A DNA stretch of 7,933 nucleotides from a bacterium (GTDB lineage Bacteria; CBDUZB01; JAGLHV01), in assembly GCA_023143305.1 (NCBI GenBank), contig JAGLHV010000045.1, forward strand, positions 1 through 7,933, in the 5' to 3' direction. Every line of letters begins with the position of its first letter. Within the stretch, counting starts at the first letter, position 1. This document shows, in pieces, positions 1-5,481 of this stretch. The notes beneath the pieces are model-generated. The model searched no databases, was not told the DNA's origin, and worked only from the letters and a program-made list of their open reading frames with translations. The position numbers and the translations under genes are program-made.

Positions 1-1
1 G

Positions 2-490
2 ACTATAGTGATTATCCGTGAAGATCTTGTTGGCGGAGCAGCCAAGGATATTCCAACTCTTTTGAATTATCAAACTCAGGTTGACAATGGTTCTCTATAC
101 AATACGCCGCCGTGTTATTCGATTTATATAGCCGGATTAGTTTTTGAATGGATCAAGCAAAACGGTGGTCTGATTGGTATGCAAAAGAGCAATAAAGAAA
201 AAGCTCAAATTTTGTATGATTATTTGGAGCATTCAACCCTTTTCAGCAGTCCCGTCCAAAAGATGAGTCGCTCAATGATGAATATTCCTTTTGTAACCGG
301 AAACAAAGAGGTTGATGCGGAATTTATTGAACAGAGTGCTCAACACGGATTGAAGACTCTAAAAGGGCACCGGACAATAGGGGGGATGCGGGCAAGTATT
401 TACAATGCAATGCCGATAGCAGGGGTTAAGGCTCTTGTTTCGTTTATGAAAGAATTTGAAACTAATAAAGGAGGAGGGAATAATGTATAA
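2..490 (+). CDS. serC: Phosphoserine aminotransferase, C-terminal part (5' end outside window)
   Basis: PLP-dependent class V aminotransferase that converts 3-phosphohydroxypyruvate plus glutamate to phosphoserine, the second step of serine synthesis. The frame is open from the first full codon, so the gene begins upstream. The visible start TIVIIREDL corresponds to the segment just after the PLP-lysine in SerC, so the catalytic lysine is outside the window. Visible family signatures are the NTPPCYSIY loop, RSMMNIPF, and the C-terminal GHRTIGGMRASIYNAMP block followed by GVKALVSFMKEF, which is the normal SerC end. About 162 residues are present. The stop overlaps the start of the next gene by 8 bases (ATGTATAA), which suggests translational coupling with serA. 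Identification rests on motif recognition and the serA neighbour. Confidence 0.95.
   Translation, partial: TIVIIREDLVGGAAKDIPTLLNYQTQVDNGSLYNTPPCYSIYIAGLVFEWIKQNGGLIGMQKSNKEKAQILYDYLEHSTLFSSPVQKMSRSMMNIPFVTGNKEVDAEFIEQSAQHGLKTLKGHRTIGGMRASIYNAMPIAGVKALVSFMKEFETNKGGGNNV
470..478 (+). promoter_or_regulatory. Ribosome binding site setting the serA start
   Basis: GGAGGAGGG lies 4 bases before the ATG at 483 and inside the end of serC. It favours that ATG over an upstream in-frame TTG at 456, which would add nine residues (MKLIKEEGI) and has no such site before it. Confidence 0.8.
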
Positions 491-1658
491 AATTTTAAAA
501 CTCAATAAGATTTCAGCAGACGGGCTGGCTGTTTTTCCTTTGGATAGATATGAAATCGGGACAGAAATTATAAATCCGGATGTAATAGTGATACGAAGCT
601 CTAATATGTGCGATATGGATTTACCAGAAGCATTACTATCCGTAGGACGGGCTGGTGCGGGAGTGAATAATATCCCTGTTTCACGATGCTCAGAGAAAGG
701 GATTGTCGTTTTTAATACTCCGGGGGCAAATGCCAACGCAGTTAAGGAAATGGCGATAGCCGGTTTATTTTTGGCGTCTCGAGATATTGCAGAAGGAATC
801 AGTTTCTCACAATCTCTAAAAGGAAAAGGAGCTGAAGTTCCCGCTCTCGTTGAAGGGAACAAAAAAAAGTTTGCAGGGCAGGAGATCAAGGGAAAAACTC
901 TTGGCGTGATTGGGCTTGGAAAGATTGGTGTAATGGTTGCCAACAGTGCTATTGATTTAGGGATGCGTGTAATCGGATATGACCCGTTTCTTTCAGTAGA
1001 ATCCGCATGGGGATTGTCCAGGGAAGTTCAGCGTGCGGACGGAATGGATGCGTTGATAAGTGATGCCGACTATATTTCGGTACATACTCCTTTAACGGAT
1101 AAAACCCGCGGGATGATTGATGCTAAAAAATTTGCTCTCATGAAAAAAGGGGTGCGTCTTTTAAATTTTTCGCGAGGGGGAATTATTAACAATGACGACT
1201 TGCGGGCGGCTATTAATAATGGGACGGTTTGGCGTTATGTAACGGATTTTCCTGATGATAAACTTCTTAATATGGAAAATGTTATCGCGATTCCACACTT
1301 AGGTGCGTCAACCCAAGAGGCTGAAAAGAATTGTGCCGTTATGGTTGCTGAACAGATTAAGGATTTTATCGAGAATGGAAATATCAGAAATTCGGTAAAT
1401 TATCCTGACAGCAAGTTGGCAATAAATTCCGATTTTCGTTTAATGATCATGAACAAAAATATTCCCAACATGGTCGGGCAGATTTCCACAATTCTTGCGA
1501 CAGCCAATATTAATATTGTTGAGATGTTAAATAAAAGTAAAGGGGATTACGCTTACAATATTATTGATGTTTCTACTATGCCGGATGAGGATACATTAAA
1601 GGCAATGTACAGTATTAAAGGTATTGTGAAAGTCAGAGCTTTACGCCTAAAAAAATAA
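483..1658 (+). CDS. serA: D-3-phosphoglycerate dehydrogenase with C-terminal ACT domain
   Basis: NAD-dependent enzyme oxidising 3-phosphoglycerate to 3-phosphohydroxypyruvate, the first step of serine synthesis; cytoplasmic. The 391-residue protein has the N-terminal substrate domain (RAGAGVNNI, residues 56-64), a Rossmann fold with GLGKIG (144-149) followed by the NAD-selecting aspartate in YDP (D167), the SRGG arginine (R231) and the catalytic histidine in PHLGAST (H272). Residues from about 319 form an ACT domain (RLMIMNKNIPNMVGQIS), which in this family usually mediates serine feedback. It lacks the extra intervening domain of long SerA forms. By hand alignment to E. coli SerA, the usual catalytic-dyad glutamate (FPTE) falls on an aspartate (FPDD, D259), a conservative change. 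It overlaps serC by 8 bases, so the two are almost certainly one operon. Confidence 0.96.
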   Translation: MYKILKLNKISADGLAVFPLDRYEIGTEIINPDVIVIRSSNMCDMDLPEALLSVGRAGAGVNNIPVSRCSEKGIVVFNTPGANANAVKEMAIAGLFLASRDIAEGISFSQSLKGKGAEVPALVEGNKKKFAGQEIKGKTLGVIGLGKIGVMVANSAIDLGMRVIGYDPFLSVESAWGLSREVQRADGMDALISDADYISVHTPLTDKTRGMIDAKKFALMKKGVRLLNFSRGGIINNDDLRAAINNGTVWRYVTDFPDDKLLNMENVIAIPHLGASTQEAEKNCAVMVAEQIKDFIENGNIRNSVNYPDSKLAINSDFRLMIMNKNIPNMVGQISTILATANINIVEMLNKSKGDYAYNIIDVSTMPDEDTLKAMYSIKGIVKVRALRLKK

Positions 1659-1680
1659 TTTAGGTTCATTAGGTGCCCCC

Positions 1681-1713
1681 CTTTGTTTTCTGTGAGTTTT
1701 GGGAAAAACAAAG
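1681..1713. repeat. AT-rich inverted repeat after serA
   Basis: CTTTGTTTT (1681-1689) pairs with AAAACAAAG (1705-1713) around a 15-base loop, about 22 bases after the serA stop. The following sequence is only loosely T-rich (AATTTTAATTAAATTTATTT) and has no clean U-tract. It could be a weak serA terminator or a transcript-end hairpin; this is uncertain. Confidence 0.35.
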
Positions 1714-1755
1714 AAGCGTAATTTTAATTAAATTTATTTCGTAAGTTTTATTTTT

Positions 1756-2037
1756 TTATTTCAATATAAGTTTTTTTACGATACTTAAATATTTACCGAT
1801 TTTGGGGTTATCCTTTATCAATCTGAAATAATCACTGCTTAAAAACTTTATTTACGGTGTTTTCTTATCTTTGTCCGGTAAATATTCAGTATCGTAGTAA
1901 TATCTGTTTTTTTGAAAAATAAATGTCTTATCGCCAATGGTTAACATTGCCTGTTTTAATTTTTCTTCAAGCTTTCCATCGAAGATTGTTCCGGAAGATA
2001 TTATGGAAGGCAGGAGACATCTTACATTTCCACACCT
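1756..2037 (-). pseudogene. Decayed C-terminal fragment, probably VIT/VWA-domain (Ca-activated chloride channel-like) protein
   Basis: On the minus strand one frame (2037 down to 1756) reads like protein across a single in-frame TAA at 1852-1854. Before it comes FDGKLEEKLKQA, IGDKTFIFQKNRYYYDTEYL; after it SSDYFRLIKDNPKIGKYL and then KKLILK with a final stop. The order 'GDKTF-(aromatic)-DTEYL ... SDYFRL..NP.IGKYL' matches my memory of the C-terminal tail of bacterial VIT/VWA proteins (VGDKTFYLKDGVWVDSEY ... SDAYFALL..P.L.KYLALG). No plausible start is present and the fragment is opposed to its neighbours. A second minus frame from about 2155 to 2022 (LNKIEAVFNILIQKSQVKKL, then LLRELFKGVEM) also looks like eroded coding sequence, so the relic may extend further with frameshifts. 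Family assignment is tentative; the reading as a pseudogene is firmer. Confidence 0.68.
1777..1896. repeat. Long imperfect inverted repeat inside the pseudogene
   Basis: Positions 1777-1798 and 1876-1896 are near-perfect reverse complements (arms of 22 and 21 bases with one mismatch-plus-gap near the middle), separated by 77 bases. Both arms fall within the decayed minus-strand reading frame, encoding GKYLSIV and YDTEYLP. Origin unknown. Confidence 0.6.
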
Positions 2038-2136
2038 TTAAAAAAGTTCCCTGAGTAGACAAATAGTCTAAAATTTTAATTTTTTTACTTGGCTCTTTTG
2101 TATTAAAATATTAAAAACAGCTTCTATTTTATTTAG

Positions 2137-2165
2137 TTGTTCGGTTTAGTATAATTTAGTATAAT
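2137..2165 (+). promoter_or_regulatory. Probable sigma-70-type promoter(s) with tandem TATAAT boxes
   Basis: Two perfect TATAAT boxes at 2150-2155 and 2160-2165 lie in a 10-base direct repeat (TTTAGTATAA twice). For the second box a partial -35 TTGTTC (2137-2142) sits 17 bases upstream. This is the best promoter in the window and would serve the PEBP-sufCB genes, leaving a leader of roughly 70 bases. The leader contains a small AT hairpin, CAAAAAT (2194-2200) with ATTTTTG (2206-2212). Confidence 0.55.
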
Positions 2166-2243
2166 AACTAATGAAGTCCGGAGGGTAGAAGTTCAAAAAT
2201 AAAACATTTTTGATACTACTTAATTTAATCAGGAGATGGTAAT

Positions 2244-2681
2244 ATGAAATTAACCAGTTCCGCATTTGTTAACGGGGGAAATATTCCTTCAAAGTATACT
2301 TGTGATGATAAAAATATATCCCCACCGTTAGAAATAAGTGATGTCCCTAAAAACGCTGAGATATTAGTCCTTATTATGGATGATCCTGATGCACCTATGG
2401 GGACGTTTGTTCACTGGGTGGTATGGAATATTCCTAAGGATACCGTAAATATCCCGGAAGGGACTGAACCGGCGGGGGTACAGGGTATAACAGACTTTGG
2501 CAAAACAGGATATGGCGCACCTTGTCCACCTTCAGGAACCCATTCTTATAGGCTCAGGTTATATGCTTTAAATAAAAAGTTGGAACTGAAGGAAAAGTCA
2601 GGGAAGAAAGATGTAGAAATAGCTATGGAGAAATATATCATTGAGAGCGTTTTATTAACGGGGAAATATAAGAGAAGCTGA
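2244..2681 (+). CDS. YbhB/YbcL-family PEBP-like protein
   Basis: A 145-residue member of the phosphatidylethanolamine-binding / Raf kinase inhibitor-like fold. Bacterial members are small soluble proteins with a conserved anion-binding pocket and no settled physiological role. Family marks are DDPDAP (46-51), HWVVWNIP starting at H57, and GYGAPCPPSGTHSYRLRLYAL (from residue 89), all in the usual order and spacing; the length matches the family. There is no signal peptide, so a cytoplasmic form is expected. AGGAGA at 2231-2236 precedes the ATG. It follows the tandem TATAAT promoter and sits 41 bases before sufC, so the two may share a transcript; a functional link to iron-sulfur assembly is not established. 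Confidence 0.93.
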   Translation: MKLTSSAFVNGGNIPSKYTCDDKNISPPLEISDVPKNAEILVLIMDDPDAPMGTFVHWVVWNIPKDTVNIPEGTEPAGVQGITDFGKTGYGAPCPPSGTHSYRLRLYALNKKLELKEKSGKKDVEIAMEKYIIESVLLTGKYKRS

Positions 2682-2695
2682 ATTAAAAGGAAAAT

Positions 2696-2722
2696 ATGAT
2701 TCAAAAAGGGGATAGATTTTAA
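2696..2722 (+). CDS. Possible 8-residue leader peptide abutting sufC
   Basis: ATG at 2696 follows AAAAGG (2685-2690) by 5 bases and encodes MIQKGDRF, ending in a TAA at 2720-2722 that touches the sufC ATG at 2723. The purine run inside it (AAGGGGAT, 2706-2713) is the apparent sufC ribosome binding site. This could be a translated coupling ORF, or a chance ORF overlying the site. Confidence 0.25.
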   Translation: MIQKGDRF

Positions 2723-3466
2723 ATGTTAAGGATAGAAAATTTAAGTGTTTCAGTATCGGGAAAAGAAGTCTTAACTGATATAAACCTTGAAATTAAGAAG
2801 GGTGAAAGACTTGCCGTTCTTGGCCCGAATGGTTCGGGTAAAACTTCCCTTCTTATGGCCATAATGGGTTTTTCCGATTATAAAATTACCCGGGGAAATA
2901 TTATATTTAAAGGAAAACAAATAAATGGTTTATCTATTGATGAGCGTGCTCGTTTAGGCATGGGAATTATATTCCAGAGGCCGCCTACGATAAGAGGGGT
3001 TCGGCTTAGGCAGATGGTAAATATGATAAAGCATAATGATTTTGACACTGACAAAGAAGCGAAGGGATTTAATTTAAAAGGATTTTTAGATAGAGATGTA
3101 AACTTAGGATTTTCCGGAGGAGAAATAAAGCGATCTGAACTCTTTCAGCTGCTGGCAAATTCACCCGATCTTTCCTTTTTCGATGAACCGGAATCCGGGG
3201 TTGATTTAGAAAATATTATACTGGTAGGCAAGGTTATGAATCGGATACTTAATAAAAACAAGGATAATGCCGGTTTAATTATTACCCATACCGGTTATAT
3301 CTTTAAATATGTAAAGGCCGATAGAGGATGTGTTTTATTAGGCGGCAAAATTCATTGTCTTGGCGATCCAAAGTGGATATTGGAAGAAGTAACAAAATAT
3401 GGTTATGAAGGATGTATAACATGCAAGGGAGAAAGAATAACAAGGAAGTCCCGGGTAAAGAGGTAG
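2723..3466 (+). CDS. sufC: SUF-system ABC ATPase SufC (SmsC-like)
   Basis: Soluble ABC-type ATPase that drives the SufB-type scaffold during iron-sulfur cluster assembly. The 247 residues carry Walker A GPNGSGKT (34-41), Q-loop Q85 in IIFQRPP, the signature FSGGEIKR (130-137), Walker B LSFFDEP (150-156) and switch H189 in ITHTGY. DEPESGVDLENI is the SufC-specific D-loop region and resembles archaeal SufC. No membrane segments are present. The C-terminus carries a CxxC pair (C231, C234 in GCITC) and a basic tail whose last 15 codons overlap the next gene. The start follows AAGGGGAT at a slightly long spacing and directly abuts an 8-codon ORF. With the next gene it forms a two-gene SUF unit lacking SufD, SufS and SufU/SufE in this window. 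Confidence 0.94.
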   Translation: MLRIENLSVSVSGKEVLTDINLEIKKGERLAVLGPNGSGKTSLLMAIMGFSDYKITRGNIIFKGKQINGLSIDERARLGMGIIFQRPPTIRGVRLRQMVNMIKHNDFDTDKEAKGFNLKGFLDRDVNLGFSGGEIKRSELFQLLANSPDLSFFDEPESGVDLENIILVGKVMNRILNKNKDNAGLIITHTGYIFKYVKADRGCVLLGGKIHCLGDPKWILEEVTKYGYEGCITCKGERITRKSRVKR

Positions 3467-4614
3467 ATATTAAGTCATACAAGTCTAAGGCAGAAGAAAA
3501 ACCTTACCTGGAGGACCTTCGGGAAATTAGTTCCGACCAAAGAAAGAATATGCTATCTGCCGGTGTAGACCCATCCCATCAAGGGCGGTCCGGTACTTAC
3601 ATTCAGATAGATCACAGCGTAGTACACTCAAAGAGCCTTTATCCCGGTCTTGAGGTAATGAGTATTACCGAAGCGCGTAAAAAACATAAATGGGTAGATA
3701 ACTATTTCTGGAAAATATTATCCGTTGATGCCGATGAGTTTACTAAGCAGGCTGAACTTCAACCGCATCAGGGTTATTTTTTAAGGGCAAAACCGGGCGT
3801 AAAGGCAGTATATCCTTTACAAGCGTGCCTTTTTCTAAATGAAAATAACATCATTCAAAATGTCCACAATATAATAATTGTAGAAGAAGATGCGGATGTA
3901 CAGATTATCACGGGTTGCGCAACGGCAAGTGATGTCAGAAGAGGTCTTCACATAGGCGTTTCAGAGTTTTTTGTTAAAAAGGGTGCTAAATTGACCTTTA
4001 CTATGATACACGATTGGGCAGAAGATGTCTCTGTCAGACCCAGGACGGCTGCATTGGTCGAAGAAGGTGGTATGTTTTTATCAAACTATATTTGCCTTAA
4101 ACCGGTAAAAAACCTACAGATGTATCCTAAAGCCGAGTTGATAGGCCGGGGAGCTATAGCCCGATATAATTCTATTCTTTTTGCCCATCCCGGTGCGCAT
4201 CTGGATGTAGGATCACGGGTGATATTAAAGTCCGAAAATTCAAGAGCAGAGATTATATCCCGGGTGGTTAGCGGAGGCGGGGATATCATTGCCCGGGGAC
4301 ATTTAAAAGGAGAGGCACGGGGAATAAAGGCACACCTTGAATGCCGGGGCCTTATGGTAAAAAAGGAAGGCATGATTCATGCCGTACCTGAGTTGGAAGG
4401 AAGTATTAAAGATATAGATTTGTCTCACGAAGCTGCGGTAGGTAAAATTGCTAAAGATGAAATAGAATATCTTATGGCTAGAGGGTTAAGTCAAAGTGAG
4501 GCACAGGTCGCTATTGTGAGAGGATTTTTGGATACGACTATAATGGGATTGCCGCTCGAACTCCAAAAAGCGGTAGATGATGCTATATCCGCCTGTGAAC
4601 AAGATGCATTTTAA
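3421..4614 (+). CDS. sufB: SufB/SufD-family iron-sulfur scaffold protein (SmsB-like)
   Basis: Single SufBD-family protein expected to form the scaffold with SufC. From the ATG at 3421 it is 397 residues, shorter than E. coli SufB (about 495). The core beta-helix domain covers roughly 130-320. Conserved elements are the late cysteine in HLECRGLMV (C308), PELEG (323-327), LSHEAAVGKI with H337 and E338, and the terminal helical block LMARGLSQSEAQVAIVRGFL. In SufB the matching Cys and Glu are implicated in cluster assembly; SufD lacks the Glu, so this protein keeps SufB-like residues. GAAGG (3407-3411) is 9 bases before 3421 and favours it; an in-frame ATG at 3412 would add MYN. Either start overlaps sufC, by 46 or 55 bases, so coupled translation is likely. 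Confidence 0.92.
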   Translation: MQGRKNNKEVPGKEVDIKSYKSKAEEKPYLEDLREISSDQRKNMLSAGVDPSHQGRSGTYIQIDHSVVHSKSLYPGLEVMSITEARKKHKWVDNYFWKILSVDADEFTKQAELQPHQGYFLRAKPGVKAVYPLQACLFLNENNIIQNVHNIIIVEEDADVQIITGCATASDVRRGLHIGVSEFFVKKGAKLTFTMIHDWAEDVSVRPRTAALVEEGGMFLSNYICLKPVKNLQMYPKAELIGRGAIARYNSILFAHPGAHLDVGSRVILKSENSRAEIISRVVSGGGDIIARGHLKGEARGIKAHLECRGLMVKKEGMIHAVPELEGSIKDIDLSHEAAVGKIAKDEIEYLMARGLSQSEAQVAIVRGFLDTTIMGLPLELQKAVDDAISACEQDAF

Positions 4615-4669
4615 ACATGGAAGAAGTATGAGGACGGAATTAACTTGGTTGATAGATGTTAATTAAAAC

Positions 4670-4696
4670 ATAGGATAAAACCTATTGTTATTTTTT
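4670..4696 (+). terminator. Weak candidate terminator between sufB and yajQ
   Basis: A short hairpin, ATAGG (4670-4674) with CCTAT (4681-4685) around ATAAAA, is followed by TGTTATTTTTT. The stem is only 5 base pairs, so termination would be inefficient. A second inverted repeat just upstream pairs AATTAAC (4638-4644) with GTTAATT (4658-4664). Confidence 0.3.
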
Positions 4697-4713
4697 GTAA
4701 AAGGAGATAAAAT

Positions 4714-5208
4714 ATGGCCAAATTTTCTTTTGATATCGTTTCAGAGGTTGACTTGCAAGAAATGGATAATGCGGTAAACCAGGCTAATAAAGAATTAGCT
4801 CAAAGGTATGATTTTAAGAATAGCAAATCTTCCATTGATTATAACAGGAAGGAGAAAAAAATAGTTTTACTCGCAGATAATGATTTTAAATTAAAAGCTT
4901 TAAGAGGTATGTTACTTTCCAGAATTGTTGGAAGAGGTATTTCTCCGAAAGCACTTGATTTCAATACTCCTGATAAAGCATTTGGGGAAACTTTACGTCA
5001 AAATGTGGAAATATCAACAGGCATTTCTAAAGAAAAAGCAAAAGAGTTAGTAAAAATTATTAAAAATTTAAAATTGAAGGTACAAACACAAATTGAAGAT
5101 GATAAATTGCGGGTTACTTCACAAAAAAAAGATGATTTGCAAGTAATTATTGCTCACTTGAAAAGCATTGATTTTTCCCTGGCACTAAGTTTTTGTAATT
5201 ATCGCTAA
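4714..5208 (+). CDS. yajQ: YajQ-family nucleotide-binding protein (UPF0234)
   Basis: A 164-residue small cytoplasmic protein, normal length for the YajQ family, built of two alpha/beta domains. It starts with MAKFSFDIVSEVDLQEMDNA and has QRYDFKNSKSSI (30-41), a highly typical YajQ segment, then GISPKALDF and the C-terminal DFSLALSFCNYR, close to the usual DFPVALQFxNYR ending. Some family members bind cyclic di-GMP and act with transcription factors (shown in Xanthomonas); others bind RNA or nucleotides, so the role here is open. A strong ribosome binding site AAGGAGAT (4701-4708) fixes the start. It lies 99 bases after sufB and may be on the same transcript or separate. A c-di-GMP role would be of interest given the exopolysaccharide synthase downstream, but that link is inference. 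Confidence 0.93.
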   Translation: MAKFSFDIVSEVDLQEMDNAVNQANKELAQRYDFKNSKSSIDYNRKEKKIVLLADNDFKLKALRGMLLSRIVGRGISPKALDFNTPDKAFGETLRQNVEISTGISKEKAKELVKIIKNLKLKVQTQIEDDKLRVTSQKKDDLQVIIAHLKSIDFSLALSFCNYR

Positions 5209-5257
5209 ATCGTGGAGATACAGGAAGAGAATTGACCTGGTAGACATATGATCGATT

Positions 5258-5291
5258 TTCATTCAGGTTTAATAGTAATTGCTTCATTCAG
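5258..5291 (+). repeat. 9-base direct repeat spaced 25 bases
   Basis: TTCATTCAG occurs at 5258-5266 and again at 5283-5291 in the non-coding stretch after yajQ, a 25-base period. It could be a pair of operator half-sites or chance. Confidence 0.25.
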
Positions 5292-5335
5292 AGATTGTTG
5301 AAAAATTATTCCAAAGTGTTATTGCTAAAAACCTA

Positions 5336-5380
5336 TTCGACTGAGTTGATGCTGAGCAAAGCGAAGTACTCAGGATAAAC
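5336..5380. repeat. REP-like dispersed palindromic element
   Basis: The segment beginning TTCGACTGAG contains CTGAGT (5341-5346) pairing with ACTCAG (5368-5373), with an internal GCTGAGC (5351-5357) and GCGAAG (5361-5366), and ends in GGATAAAC. This combination (TTCGACTGAG..., CTGAGC, GCGAAG, CTCAGGATAAAC) is the theme of palindromic intergenic repeats common in many bacterial genomes and moved by REP-associated transposases. It is visibly more GC-rich than the surrounding sequence. Only one copy is in the window, so its repeat status here is inferred from resemblance. Confidence 0.6.
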
Positions 5381-5408
5381 CCCACTTCGTTAATATTTTT
5401 ATTAAGGT

Positions 5409-5418
5409 AAGGAGGTGA
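5409..5418 (+). promoter_or_regulatory. Perfect Shine-Dalgarno sequence without a long ORF
   Basis: AAGGAGGTGA is a full match to the 16S 3'-end complement, yet no long gene starts after it; the next gene at 5482 has its own GGAGG. It follows an AT hairpin, TTAATA (5390-5395) with TATTAA (5400-5405). Confidence 0.6.
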
Positions 5419-5468
5419 AAAAGGCGTTTGATTGCTGTAGCTGTATAGGACAACTAAATTTAAAATAG
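5415..5468 (+). CDS. Possible small Cys-containing leader ORF (17 residues)
   Basis: A GTG at 5415 opens an ORF reading MKKAFDCCSCIGQLNLK that stops at 5466-5468, 13 bases before the ATG of the Met-rich gene and directly at its ribosome binding site. AAGG at 5404-5407 is 7 bases upstream. The DCCSC cluster next to a likely metal-binding protein is suggestive of a metal-responsive leader, but this is speculation. A competing reading is a TTG start at 5428 (MIAVAV), better spaced from the perfect Shine-Dalgarno sequence. Translation of either is unproven. Confidence 0.3.
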   Translation: MKKAFDCCSCIGQLNLK

Positions 5469-5481
5469 AGGAGGCAAAAAG

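Noticed and set aside
359..943. 194-residue minus-strand ORF across serC/serA
   Set aside because: It lies entirely antisense to serC and serA, has no family motifs, and its Pro/Ser/Phe-rich content is what the reverse of these genes would give.
2156..2243. Leader before the PEBP gene considered as a riboswitch
   Set aside because: Only a 7-base-pair AT hairpin is visible; no known riboswitch core or terminator/antiterminator pair could be recognised.
4086..4373. 95-residue minus-strand ORF in sufB
   Set aside because: Antisense shadow of a well conserved part of sufB; no recognisable features.
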